Of a stretch of 64,000 nucleotides of DNA, positions 34,411 to 44,850 are shown in pieces. Made by a program: the position numbers and the translations under genes. The notes beneath the pieces are model-generated. The model ran no database searches and was not told where the DNA came from. It saw only the letters and a program-made list of their open reading frames with translations. The first letter of the stretch is position 1, and every line of letters begins with the position of its first letter. Source of the stretch: Actinoallomurus soli (GTDB taxonomy: Bacteria; Actinomycetota; Actinomycetes; Streptosporangiales; Streptosporangiaceae); NCBI RefSeq assembly GCF_024055715.1, contig NZ_JAMXMV010000035.1:1-64000 (forward strand), in the 5' to 3' direction.

Positions 34411-35645
34411 TGAACATCGCCATGGTCTCGGTCCAGGACAGCCCCCTCGGCGCCGCCAAAGGCCTTGACGAAGGACTGGGCGTCCACGTCGCCGAACTCG
34501 CCCGTGAGCTCGGGCGGCAGGGCCACCGTGTGACCGTCTTCACCCGGCAGGACGGCGGGGACCCGCGGGAGAAGGTGCGGTTCGCTCCCGGGGTCACCGT
34601 GGAGCAGCTGGCCGTTGGGCCCGTCCGCCCGCTGGCCGAGGACGAGCTGCTGCCCTACCTCGCCGACTTCGGCGCGGAGCTCGCGCGGCGGTGGCACGGC
34701 AAGCGCCCGGACGTCGTCCACGCCCACCACTGGGTGAGCGGCCTGGCCGCGATCGCCGGCGCGAACGGCCTCGACATCCCGGTCGTCCAGTCCTTCCACA
34801 CCCTGGGGGCGGCGCTGAGCCGGTCCGGGCAGCCCTGCTCGCCGACGCGAGTCCGCCTGGAGAAGGCCATCGGCCGCAGTGTCCGCTCGGTCGTCGCCAT
34901 GACCGAGAGCGAGCGCACCGAGCTCGTACGGCTGGGCATCTCGCGCCGCCAGATCACGCTGGTGCCCTCCGGCATCGACGTCGAGAAGTTCTCCCCGAGC
35001 GGTCCGTCCATGCCGCGCGGTGACGCGCCGCGCCTCGTCACGATGATGAAGGTCGGCCGGCACCAGGGCGTCGTCTCCGTCATCCAGGCGCTGGCCCGGA
35101 TCCCGGACGCCGAGCTCGTGGTGGCCGGCGGCCCCGCGCGCGAGGACCTGGAGACCGACGAGACCGTCCACCAGCTGCGGATCAAGGCGAAGGAGGCCGG
35201 GGTCGCCGACCGCGTCACGTTCATCGGCCGCGTCTCGGCGAACGACGCTCCGAAGCTGCTGCGCTCCGCCGACCTGACGATCAGCGTCCCCGCGTACGAG
35301 ACCGTCGGGCGGGTGCCGCTGGAGTCGATGGCCTGCGGTACCCCCGTCGTCGCCTCTCCCGTCGGCGGCCACCTCGACTCGGTGATCGAGAACGTCACGG
35401 GCATCCACGTCCCGGCCGACCGGCCGATGGAGATCGCCCGGCGCGTCCGCACGCTGCTGGCCGACCCGACGATGCGCACGGCCCTCAGCATCGGCGCCGT
35501 CGACCGGGTCCGGTCGCGGTTCGCCTGGGAGCGCGTCGCGCACGAGACCGTCAAGGTGTACGAGTCCCTGCAGCCGGTGCCCGAGCCCGAGCCCGTTCTC
35601 GCGGGGGTCGGGGCCGGCGCCGCCGACGAGGACGAGGACTTCTGA
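34407..35645 (+). CDS. GT4-family glycosyltransferase
   Basis: This is a 412-residue retaining GT-B enzyme. The N-terminal acceptor domain contains a Gly-rich loop (SPLGAAKGLDEGLGVHV) and HAHHW at 106-109. The donor domain contains VPSGID near 187-191, used for phosphate and sugar contacts, and the EX7E motif E298/E306 in YETVGRVPLES. MshA-like enzymes have this plan, but glucose-, mannose- or GlcNAc-transfer cannot be decided. The ATG at 34407 has TGGAGG upstream and overlaps the leader ORF. The last 30 residues are acidic and Pro-rich. Confidence 0.85.
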   Translation: MMNIAMVSVQDSPLGAAKGLDEGLGVHVAELARELGRQGHRVTVFTRQDGGDPREKVRFAPGVTVEQLAVGPVRPLAEDELLPYLADFGAELARRWHGKRPDVVHAHHWVSGLAAIAGANGLDIPVVQSFHTLGAALSRSGQPCSPTRVRLEKAIGRSVRSVVAMTESERTELVRLGISRRQITLVPSGIDVEKFSPSGPSMPRGDAPRLVTMMKVGRHQGVVSVIQALARIPDAELVVAGGPAREDLETDETVHQLRIKAKEAGVADRVTFIGRVSANDAPKLLRSADLTISVPAYETVGRVPLESMACGTPVVASPVGGHLDSVIENVTGIHVPADRPMEIARRVRTLLADPTMRTALSIGAVDRVRSRFAWERVAHETVKVYESLQPVPEPEPVLAGVGAGAADEDEDF

Positions 35646-35654
35646 CGGCGTTCG

Positions 35655-36398
35655 ATGGGCACGAGCGACACGAGGGACACGAGCAAGACCGGGGAACCGG
35701 ATCCGCGTCGGGACGAGACACCACGGGAGCGGTTCGACCGCGAACTCGTGGAGATGCTGCAGGGCCTGCGGGTCATCGTGGCCGGGGTGCAGTTCCTGTT
35801 CGCGTTCCTGCTCACCCTGCCGTTCTCGAACGGGTTCAAGCGGGTCGGGCACACCGGGCAGTGGGTGTTCTACCTGTCGCTGATCACGGCGGCGTGCGCG
35901 TCCATCTGCCTGATGGCCCCCGCCGCCCAGCACCGGATGCTGTTCCGGTCCGGCCGTAAGGACCTGCTGGTCAACCGGTCGAACCGGTACGGCATCGCCG
36001 GGACGCTGGCGCTCACCGTGTCCATGGCCAGCGCCGTGGCCGTCGCCGCGAAGGGGTTCTTCTCCTCCGGGCTGGCGGCCGGGACGGCGGCGGGATTCGT
36101 CCTGATCGCGGGGTGGGCCTGGTTCGTGCAGCCGATGGTGACCCGCCGCCGGATCTACGCCGCGCGCGAGGCCGACGCCGAGAAGTACGACGCCGAGCGC
36201 ACGGAGGCCGACCGCCGCGAACTTCGGCGCGAGGAGGCGGAGCGGCACCGCGCCGAACGCGACCGGAGCGAGCGGGACCGGAGCGGACGGGACCGCGGGG
36301 ACCGGGGCGCCGAGGACGAGGGCCGTGACGCTGCGGGCGAGGGCCGTGAGGCGCCCCCGCGCGACGGTTCACCCGCCGGGCGTACGGTCATCGACTGA
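35655..36398 (+). CDS. DUF6328-like membrane protein with charged tail
   Basis: This is a 247-residue protein. After a charged start, four membrane helices are predicted by eye (about 42-60, 73-92, 116-135, 141-160). From about residue 165 the sequence is a long Arg/Glu/Asp-rich tail (repeats like ERDRSGRDRGD). The pattern RELVEMLQGLRVIVAGVQFL matches the small actinobacterial membrane family I know as DUF6328. It follows the glycosyltransferase by 9 bp. The tail is longer than usual for the family. Confidence 0.7.
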   Translation: MGTSDTRDTSKTGEPDPRRDETPRERFDRELVEMLQGLRVIVAGVQFLFAFLLTLPFSNGFKRVGHTGQWVFYLSLITAACASICLMAPAAQHRMLFRSGRKDLLVNRSNRYGIAGTLALTVSMASAVAVAAKGFFSSGLAAGTAAGFVLIAGWAWFVQPMVTRRRIYAAREADAEKYDAERTEADRRELRREEAERHRAERDRSERDRSGRDRGDRGAEDEGRDAAGEGREAPPRDGSPAGRTVID

Positions 36399-36403
36399 TG
36401 ACG

Positions 36404-36446
36404 ACGAGCAACGGCCCCTGTGTGAGACACGGGGGCCGTTGCTCGT
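36404..36446. terminator. Bidirectional terminator between converging genes
   Basis: ACGAGCAACGGCCCC and GGGGCCGTTGCTCGT pair perfectly (15 bp), with a further GTGT/ACAC helix inside the loop. It sits between the DUF6328-like stop (36398) and the proS stop (36512). Confidence 0.8.
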
Positions 36447-36511
36447 GCGTTCACGGTCAGCCTGCGCGGACGCGGTCAGCCCGGCTGTTCGCGGTCAGCC
36501 TGCGCGTTCGG

Positions 36512-38197
<1,686 letters not shown>

Positions 38198-38210
38198 TTA
38201 CCGTACAGGC

Positions 38211-38900
38211 GTGTCTGACGAGACTCCGCCCGAGGCGGACCAGAAGAAACCCGCCAAAAAACGGTCGTTCCTCCGCGAGCTACCCATCCTGATCGGCATC
38301 GCGCTCGTACTCTCGCTGCTGATCAAGACGTTCCTGGTGCAGGCGTTCTTCATTCCCTCCGAGTCGATGGAACGGACCCTGCACGGCTGCGCGGGCTGCA
38401 CGGGCGACCGGATCCTCGTCTACAAGGCCGGATACCGGTTCCACGATCCGAGGCAGAAGGACATCGTGGTCTTCCGCGCGCCCGCCGCCTGGGAGCCGGA
38501 GACGCAGATCGCCAAGCCGAGCAACCCGTTCCAGCGCGGGCTGAGCTGGGTGGGCGGCCTGTTCGGCATGCCGCAGGCGAACGAGAAGGACCTCGTCAAA
38601 CGCGTCATCGCGGTCGGCGGTCAGACGGTCCAGTGCTGTGACGCGCAGGGCCGGGTGCTGGTCGACGGCAAGCCGCTGGACGAACCGTACGTCTACCAGG
38701 ACGACCACAAGAGCTTCGGCCCGATCAAGGTGCCGGCCGGCCGCCTCTGGGTGATGGGCGACCACCGGTCCGACTCCGCCGACTCCCGCTTCCACATCGA
38801 GGACGGTTACCAGGGGACCATCCCGGTGAGCAGTGTCATCGGCCGCGCCTTCGTGATCGTCTGGCCGCCCTCCCGCTGGAACACCCTCGGTAAGGGCTGA
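38211..38900 (+). CDS. lepB: Signal peptidase I
   Basis: This 229-residue membrane protease cleaves signal peptides of secreted proteins. A basic N-terminus precedes one membrane helix (about 24-46). The catalytic Ser is S52 (PSESM), and the general-base Lys is K130 (LVKRVIAVGG). The box MGDHRSDSADSR is near 183-194. The GTG at 38211 begins the protein 263 bp after the divergent proS start. Confidence 0.92.
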   Translation: MSDETPPEADQKKPAKKRSFLRELPILIGIALVLSLLIKTFLVQAFFIPSESMERTLHGCAGCTGDRILVYKAGYRFHDPRQKDIVVFRAPAAWEPETQIAKPSNPFQRGLSWVGGLFGMPQANEKDLVKRVIAVGGQTVQCCDAQGRVLVDGKPLDEPYVYQDDHKSFGPIKVPAGRLWVMGDHRSDSADSRFHIEDGYQGTIPVSSVIGRAFVIVWPPSRWNTLGKG

Positions 38901-38904
38901 CCGC

Positions 38905-38968
38905 GCCGGCATCAACGCCGAGGGTTCTTGCTCCTCCAGGCTCGAGGATCCTCGGCGCTGATGCCGGC
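38905..38968 (+). terminator. Long hairpin after lepB
   Basis: GCCGGCATCAACGCCGAGG (38905-38923) pairs with CCTCGGCGCTGATGCCGGC (38950-38968), 18 of 19 positions, around a 26-nt loop. It starts 4 nt after the lepB stop. The lack of a U tract is usual here. Confidence 0.7.
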
Positions 38969-39115
38969 AGCGGCCCGGCACTCCCGGTGAAGGAAGCCCG
39001 GAGGTCGGTCGGGGGCGGTTCGTCCCCGCCGCCGTGCCCGTTCGCCGGGCGTTCCGCACGGCCGCGGCGGAAAATCCGTTGGCGTCCCCGGTGGGATGGC
39101 GGAGACTGGCCGATC

Positions 39116-40723
39116 GTGGGTCACGTCGAAGTCGCGCATCTCGGCCATGTCCTGCCCGACGGGCGCGTCCTGCTGGACGACGCGTCGTTCCGGGTCGCGG
39201 ACGGCGCGGTCGCCGCGCTGGTCGGGCCGAACGGCGCGGGCAAGACCACGCTGCTGCGGCTCGTCGCCGGCGACCTCGAACCGCAGAGCGGCACGATCAC
39301 CCGCAGCGGCGGGCTCGGCGTGATGCGGCAGTTCATCGGCAACATCCGCGACGAGTCGACCGTCCACGACCTGCTCGTGACCACGGCCGTGCCGCGCGTG
39401 CGCGACGCCGCGCAGGCCCTCGAACAGGCCGAGCTCGCCATGATGGAGCGCGACGACGAGCCCACCCAGATGCGCTACGCACGGGCGCTCGCCGAGTGGG
39501 GCGACGCGGGCGGCTATGAGGCCGAGGTGCTGTGGGACGCCTGTTGCGTCGCCGCGCTCGGGGTCCCGTACGACCGGGCTCGATGGCGGGACGTGAAGAC
39601 GCTGTCCGGCGGCGAGCAGAAGCGCCTCGTCCTTGAGGCGCTGTTCCGCGGGCCCGACGAGGTACTCCTGCTGGACGAGCCCGACAACTACCTCGACGTG
39701 CCCGGCAAGCTGTGGCTGGAGGACCGGCTGCGCGAGACGTCCAAGACGGTGCTGCTGGTGTCGCACGACCGCGAGCTGCTGGCCCGCGCCGCCCGGCAGA
39801 TCATCACGGTCGAGGCCGGGAACGTCTGGGTCCACGGCGGCGGCTTCGGCACGTACGCGCAGGCGCGCCGCGACCGCAACGAACGCCTGGAGGAGCTGCG
39901 CCGCCGCTGGGACGAGGAGCACGCCAAGCTGAAGGCGCTCGTGCGCATGTTCAAGCAGAAGGCGGCGTACAACTCCGACATGGCCTCGCGGTACCAGGCC
40001 GCGCAGACGCGGCTGCGGCGGTTCGAGGAGGCCGGACCGCCGGAGATCCCGCCCCGCGACCAGAACATCAAGGTCCGCCTGCGCGGCGGCCGGACCGGCA
40101 AGCGCGCCGTGATCTGCGAGGGCCTGGAGCTGACCGGCCTGATGCGGCCGTTCGACCTGGAGGTCTGGTACGGCGAGCGCGTCGCGGTGCTCGGGTCGAA
40201 CGGCTCGGGTAAAAGCCACTTCCTGCGGCTGCTGGCCGGGGAGGACGTCGCCCACACGGGTGACGAGCGTCTCGGCGCACGGGTGGTCCCCGGCCTGTTC
40301 GCCCAGACCCACGCCCGGCCCGACCTGCGCGGCCGTACGCCGGCCGAGATCCTGATGACCGAGCACGCGCGGCTGCGCGACGAGGCGATGGCCGCGCTCG
40401 CCCGGTACGAGCTGCAGTACTGCGGAGACCAGCCGTTCGAGACGCTGTCGGGCGGCCAGCAGGCCCGCCTGCAGATCCTGCTCCTGGAACTGAGCGGCTG
40501 CACGCTGCTGCTGCTCGACGAGCCCACCGACAACCTCGACCTGGCCAGCGCCGAGGCGCTGCAGGAGGGCCTTGAGGCGTACGCCGGAACGGTCCTGGCC
40601 GTCACCCACGACCGCTGGTTCGCCCGGTCGTTCGACCGGTTCGTGGTCTTCGGGGCCGACGGATCGGTGTACGAGGCCGCCGAGCCCGTATGGGACGAGA
40701 CGCGGGTGGCCCGCCCCCGCTGA
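39116..40723 (+). CDS. ABC-F family ATPase
   Basis: This is a 535-residue protein of two fused ABC domains without membrane segments. Domain 1 has Walker A GPNGAGKTT, signature LSGGEQKR and Walker B LLLDEPDNYLD. A charged linker with the about 80-residue helical arm follows (RRRWDEEHAKLKALVRMFKQ). Domain 2 has GSNGSGKS, LSGGQQARLQ and LLLDEPTDNLD. ABC-F proteins act on the ribosome, either as housekeeping factors (EttA/Uup type) or giving protection from antibiotics. GTG 39116 gives a normal N-terminus; the frame is open for a further 129 nt. Confidence 0.9.
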   Translation: MGHVEVAHLGHVLPDGRVLLDDASFRVADGAVAALVGPNGAGKTTLLRLVAGDLEPQSGTITRSGGLGVMRQFIGNIRDESTVHDLLVTTAVPRVRDAAQALEQAELAMMERDDEPTQMRYARALAEWGDAGGYEAEVLWDACCVAALGVPYDRARWRDVKTLSGGEQKRLVLEALFRGPDEVLLLDEPDNYLDVPGKLWLEDRLRETSKTVLLVSHDRELLARAARQIITVEAGNVWVHGGGFGTYAQARRDRNERLEELRRRWDEEHAKLKALVRMFKQKAAYNSDMASRYQAAQTRLRRFEEAGPPEIPPRDQNIKVRLRGGRTGKRAVICEGLELTGLMRPFDLEVWYGERVAVLGSNGSGKSHFLRLLAGEDVAHTGDERLGARVVPGLFAQTHARPDLRGRTPAEILMTEHARLRDEAMAALARYELQYCGDQPFETLSGGQQARLQILLLELSGCTLLLLDEPTDNLDLASAEALQEGLEAYAGTVLAVTHDRWFARSFDRFVVFGADGSVYEAAEPVWDETRVARPR

Positions 40724-40738
40724 CCGGCGGGGCGCGGG

Positions 40739-41293
40739 TCAGTCGGCCGTGGTGAGGGCCAGGTCGAACTCGACCTCGACCTCGTCGGCGAGCTTGAGGG
40801 CGCCGAGCAGCGCGGAGTACGGCTTGATCCCCCACTGGGTCTGGACGACGGTCGCCCGGCCGCGTACCCGGTCGTCCTCCATGCCTCCGCTCACGGTGAG
40901 GGGATGCGTCCGGCCCATGATGGTCAGTTCGCCGGTGAGCGTGAACGACTCCGGGGTGCCCTGAGCCCCGGTCGAACGAAAGCTGATCAGAGGGTGGTCG
41001 CCGGCGCGGAGGATCTTCTGGCGGGCGTTCTTCTCGATCTCCGCCCGGTCGGAGTCGGTCAGCGGCTTGACCCCTCCGACGCCCTCCCGCACGCGCAGGG
41101 AGTCGGCCTGCGCGTCGACGTTCACGGACAGGCTCGCGGGGTCGGCCGGGTCGACCACCGCCTCACCGGACCAACGGGTCACCTCGATCGTCAGGTCATG
41201 CCCCACCTTGCGCCCGACACCGCTGCGGGACGTCCGGAGCAGGAGCCGTCCCGATTCGGGTCCCAGCGCGTAGGTGCCCGTCCTCAGCGCCAT
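40739..41293 (-). CDS. YceI-family lipocalin-like protein
   Basis: This is a 184-residue protein with the YceI pattern: start TGTYALGPESGRLLLRTSRSGVG, middle HPLISFRSTG, LTGELTIMGRTHPL and the terminal EVEVEFDLALT. YceI proteins bind isoprenoid chains in a beta-barrel. No signal peptide is present, so this is a cytoplasmic member, as is common in actinobacteria. It converges on the ABC-F gene with 15 bp between stops. Confidence 0.88.
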   Translation of the reverse strand: MALRTGTYALGPESGRLLLRTSRSGVGRKVGHDLTIEVTRWSGEAVVDPADPASLSVNVDAQADSLRVREGVGGVKPLTDSDRAEIEKNARQKILRAGDHPLISFRSTGAQGTPESFTLTGELTIMGRTHPLTVSGGMEDDRVRGRATVVQTQWGIKPYSALLGALKLADEVEVEFDLALTTAD

Positions 41294-41460
41294 GTCTCCA
41301 GGGTACGCCCGGCCGCCCGCCTCGCCGGGCCGCCGACGCCCCGGCCGCCAGGGGCGCCGACGCTCCGCCCGCCGGGGACGCCGAGGCTCTGGCCGTCAGG
41401 GAGGAGGCGCCCGGCCGGGCGCCTCCGGTTCGACATGCTCGGGTTCACCGATCGGGCATC

Positions 41461-41826
41461 TCAGTGGCGCGCGGGCAGGCCGATCTCACGGACGATGTCC
41501 CCGATCGTGTGGAATTCCTTGTCCTCGGGCAATCCCGAGATGGCCTCGACCAGCGAGTCGGGCGCGCCCTTGCTCCTCAGGTGGGCGAGTAGACGCCGCC
41601 GGTCGGCGGGGAACTCGCTGGGCGGCAGGTGTCGGCTGAGCTCGGCCCGGCGGGCGACCTCCGCGGGCGACATGCCCCGGGCCGGTCGTGCGGGGCGTGC
41701 CGTGGCGTCTCCGCCTGCGTCACCGTGGTCGGCCCGTGTCGTCCCGCTCCCCTTGATGAGGTTCTTCGTCTCCTTCCGGAGGTGCTCGTCCTGGGCCGTA
41801 CCCTGCTTGTCGCTCTCGCGCTGCAT
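41461..41826 (-). CDS. DUF2795 domain protein
   Basis: This is a 121-residue soluble protein. The first half is charged and disordered (many Lys, Arg, Asp). The second half matches DUF2795: EVARRAELSRHLPPSEFPAD, then LLAHLRSKGAPDSLVEAISG and a final EFHTIGDIVREIG. ATG at 41826 follows a purine-rich stretch (AAAGGTGAGGTCATCC). The domain's function is unknown; it is frequent in actinobacterial stress regulons. Confidence 0.75.
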   Translation of the reverse strand: MQRESDKQGTAQDEHLRKETKNLIKGSGTTRADHGDAGGDATARPARPARGMSPAEVARRAELSRHLPPSEFPADRRRLLAHLRSKGAPDSLVEAISGLPEDKEFHTIGDIVREIGLPARH

Positions 41827-42143
41827 GGATGACCTCACCTTTCGCGTAGCCCCCTCTCGGACGCTCCCCCGGGCATACAGGCGTTCCGGTCCGACCCCCC
41901 GGCAGGGGAACGCCCGAGATCCTCGACTGGAATCAGGCGGTCGCTCTGCGTGACCACCCTCCAGCCGCCCTACCCGACCAGAGCCGTCGTGAACCCTGAC
42001 CGAGCCCCGGCGGGACGCCGGAGGGAGCCACCGGCGCGGGCCTCGGCGCAGGTCGGCGGGGTGTCGGCGATCGGCCGGCCGTCGCCTCCGCCGGAACCGG
42101 CGCGCCGAGGGGAGGCCGGCGTCGCTCTCCTGGAGGACGGCGG
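41827..42143 (-). other. Intergenic stretch between DUF2795 and PAP2-kinase genes
   Basis: This 317 bp stretch has no coding features. It holds the DUF2795 promoter near 41830-41900 and is otherwise GC-rich without repeats. Confidence 0.4.
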
Positions 42144-43691
42144 TCAGTGGAGGCGGCCGGTCGTCGTCTGGGCGGATGCGGCCGCCGTCGCGGAGGGCAC
42201 GAAGACGGCGAGCGCGGCGGGGGCCTTGGTCACGGTCACCGTGCCCTCCTCCGCGTCCCCGACCTCTCCGTCCCGGGTCAGCCGCAGCGCGCCGTGGGCG
42301 CCCTCCAGTTCGAGCTTGCCCGCCGACCAGGTGCTGTAGTCCGGCACCAGCCGCAGGTGCCCGATCAGCAGGGCGGCGACCGCGCGGGTCCGGCTGATGT
42401 GGCGTTTGGCGCCGATGAGCCGGACGTCGAGCACTCCGTCGTCCAGCCGTCCGCGCCAGGTCGGGGTCACTCCTCGCGCGCCGTACCGGCAGTTGCCGAT
42501 GAACGCGAACCACACGCGCCGCCGGCGGCCGTCGACGTAGACGTCCGCCGGTTCGGAGTGCCGGAGCACGCGGACGGCGGCCACGGCGAGGGCCGGCCAC
42601 TTGCCCAGCCGGCCCTCCAGCCGCTCCCGCCGCTGGACGAGTTCGGTGTAGGCGCCGAAGCTCGCGGTGTTGAGAAAGATCTCGTCACCGGCCCGGCCGA
42701 CGTCGACCCGTGCGATGCAGCCCGAGCGGTACGCGGCGATCGCCTGCGCGGCCGTCTCGATGCCCAGCGCGCGGGCGAAGTGGTTGAGCGTGCCGCCGGG
42801 GATCACCAGCAGGGGGACGCGCTGGTCGAGGGCCGCGGCCGCCGCCGCCCGGATCGTGCCGTCGCCGCCGCAGGCACCGAGCACCGCCGCGCGGCCGGCG
42901 GCGTCCTTCAGCGTCGTCTCGAGGTCGCCGTCCGCCTCGATGATCTCCGCGGCCGGGAGGCGTTCCTTGAGGACGCGGGTCACGTCCCTGCCACCGGAGT
43001 TCGCGCCGGCGCCCGGGTTCACGACCACGACGACGCCCTCGCCGTCCTCCGAGAGCCCGCGGACCGCCTCCACCGGCTTGGTCCAGCGGGAGCTCGCGGG
43101 GCCGGGCATGGTGGGCCACAGCAGGCGCGTGCCGAGGCCGGCCACGGTGCCCAGCGCGATCCCGGCGAGCACGTCGCCCGGGTAGTGCGCGCCGGTGTAG
43201 ATCCGGGAGAAGGCCACCGTGGCGGCGGTGACCCCGACGGGGACCGCCACGGCCGCCGGGGCCTCCATCGCGACCGCCGTGGCGAACGCCGCGGCCGACG
43301 CCGAGTGGCCCGACGGGAAGGACGGGGACGTCGGCAGTCGCCACGGCGAGCGGATCGAGGGGATCAGGGTGACTCCCGTCCGGGTGACGCGCGGACGGGC
43401 CGAGGGCGTGAACAGCTCGATGAGCGGGCGGGGACGCCGGAACGCCTGTTTGCCCACGAGGTTGGCCAGGGGGCTGGCCAGGCCGAGGGCGATGGCTCCG
43501 CGCAGCGCCGCCCGGCGCATCCGCGGCTGCCTGGTGAGGGCGAGGGATCCGGCCACGCCGCCCCACAGCACCGAATGATTCGCGATTCTGGAGAGGCGCG
43601 GCAAGACGTATTCGAGGCCGGGCAGCTTTGCCGCCGCGACCGCGTCGAAAGCGCGCTGGTCCAGCTCTCTCGCTCGATTCAACAGGGACAT
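42144..43691 (-). CDS. PAP2 phosphatase fused to diacylglycerol-kinase-like domain
   Basis: This is a 515-residue fusion. Residues 1-215 form a PAP2 (type 2 phosphatidic acid phosphatase) domain with motifs KQAFRRPRP, PSGHSAS and SRIYTGAHYPGDV. Residues 225-500 form a DAG-kinase catalytic fold (VVVVNPGAGANSGG, GGDGTIRAAA, IPGGTLNHFARAL). The fusion would dephosphorylate one lipid phosphate and phosphorylate another lipid. The ATG at 43691 follows GTTCAACAGGGAC. The gene is divergent from the ABC exporter pair, so a role in cell-envelope lipid supply is plausible. Confidence 0.88.
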   Translation of the reverse strand: MSLLNRARELDQRAFDAVAAAKLPGLEYVLPRLSRIANHSVLWGGVAGSLALTRQPRMRRAALRGAIALGLASPLANLVGKQAFRRPRPLIELFTPSARPRVTRTGVTLIPSIRSPWRLPTSPSFPSGHSASAAAFATAVAMEAPAAVAVPVGVTAATVAFSRIYTGAHYPGDVLAGIALGTVAGLGTRLLWPTMPGPASSRWTKPVEAVRGLSEDGEGVVVVVNPGAGANSGGRDVTRVLKERLPAAEIIEADGDLETTLKDAAGRAAVLGACGGDGTIRAAAAAALDQRVPLLVIPGGTLNHFARALGIETAAQAIAAYRSGCIARVDVGRAGDEIFLNTASFGAYTELVQRRERLEGRLGKWPALAVAAVRVLRHSEPADVYVDGRRRRVWFAFIGNCRYGARGVTPTWRGRLDDGVLDVRLIGAKRHISRTRAVAALLIGHLRLVPDYSTWSAGKLELEGAHGALRLTRDGEVGDAEEGTVTVTKAPAALAVFVPSATAAASAQTTTGRLH

Positions 43692-43800
43692 GAAGCGGTG
43701 TATCCCCGTTGCGCACCGGATCACGCAGACGATCACATTGTCGGCATCGCATCCGGCGGTTGGTCGTTCCCGGACGCCGGTCTGCAATAGGCTGCTCCGC

Positions 43801-44850
43801 ATGAGTCACCCGGAACGGCTCGGAGCCTCGGGTGGCGGGCAGGTCAGCACGATCGCGGAGCCCCCTCACATGAACGGGAACCCCCCGCTGGCCGAGTTCG
43901 CCGCGCGCCATGGGCTCAAACAGAGCGCCGCTCGTCCCCCTCTCGGTGCGTACATCCGCCAGCTCTGGCAGCGACGTCACTTCATCTGGGCGTTCGCGTC
44001 GGCCAAGAGCGTCGCGATGTACACCGAGTCACGTCTCGGCCAGCTTTGGCAGGTCCTCACCCCCCTGCTGAACGCACTGGTCTATTACCTGATCTTCGGC
44101 CTGCTGCTGGGCCGGAGCGGGGACGTGAGCAAGTACATCCCGTACTTGGTCACCGGCATCTTCTTCTTCCACTTCACCCAGCGGTCGGTGACCTCCGGTG
44201 CGAAGTCGGTTCAGAGCAGCATGTCGCTGATCAGGGCGCTGCACTTCCCGCGGGCCACGCTGCCGTTCTCGTACACGATCGTCGAGCTCCAGCAGCTGTT
44301 CGCGGCGATGGGCGTGCTGCTGGTGATCATGCTCGGCTTCCAGGAGTGGCCCACCTGGGAGTGGGTGCTGATCATTCCGATCCTCCTGCTGCAGCTGATG
44401 TTCAACATCGGCGTCAGCCTGGTGGTCGCGCGGATCGGCGCGTTCGTCCCGGACCTCAGCCAGCTCCTGCCGTTCATCCTCCGGACCTGGCTCTACTTCT
44501 CCGGGATCATGTTCTCGATGTACACCCTGAGCTCCAAGGTCCCGACGTGGGCCATGCGGCTCATGGAGGCCAACCCCGGGTCGGTGTACGTCGAGCTCGC
44601 CCGCCGCTCGCTGATGGGCTCCTACCGCCACGACCTGCACAAGATGACGGCGAAGTACGCCGAGCAGTGCGCGGCCGGCGGCACGACGCACAAGCAGCTC
44701 GTCAAGGCGGCGAACGCCTGCAAGCAGCACGCCGAGCTCATCTCGACCGACCACATGATCTGGATCTACGCCGTGGGCTGGGCCGTGGTCGCCTTCGCGG
44801 TGGGCTTCTGGTACTTCCACCGCGCCGAGGAGAGGTACGGCCGTGGCTGA
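43801..44850 (+). CDS. Polysaccharide/teichoic acid export ABC permease (TagG/Wzm-like)
   Basis: This is a 349-residue ABC-2 permease. After about 60 cytoplasmic residues there are six membrane helices (first about 80-100), with a long polar insertion before the last helix (about 275-325). LGQLWQVLTPLLNALVYYL is the usual start of the transmembrane region. ATG 43801 is 110 bp from the divergent PAP2-kinase start; an earlier in-frame ATG (43690) overlaps that gene's start and is less likely. It overlaps the ATPase gene by 8 nt. Confidence 0.88.
   Translation: MSHPERLGASGGGQVSTIAEPPHMNGNPPLAEFAARHGLKQSAARPPLGAYIRQLWQRRHFIWAFASAKSVAMYTESRLGQLWQVLTPLLNALVYYLIFGLLLGRSGDVSKYIPYLVTGIFFFHFTQRSVTSGAKSVQSSMSLIRALHFPRATLPFSYTIVELQQLFAAMGVLLVIMLGFQEWPTWEWVLIIPILLLQLMFNIGVSLVVARIGAFVPDLSQLLPFILRTWLYFSGIMFSMYTLSSKVPTWAMRLMEANPGSVYVELARRSLMGSYRHDLHKMTAKYAEQCAAGGTTHKQLVKAANACKQHAELISTDHMIWIYAVGWAVVAFAVGFWYFHRAEERYGRG

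Noticed and set aside
41340-41410. GC-rich repeats with GCCGGGGACGCC-like words as a regulatory array
   Set aside because: Only two or three loose copies in a Pro/Arg-biased stretch; not distinguishable from background.
43690-43800. Upstream ATG (43690) for the export permease
   Set aside because: It would overlap the start codon of the divergent PAP2-kinase gene and leave no room for promoters; the ATG at 43801 is better.
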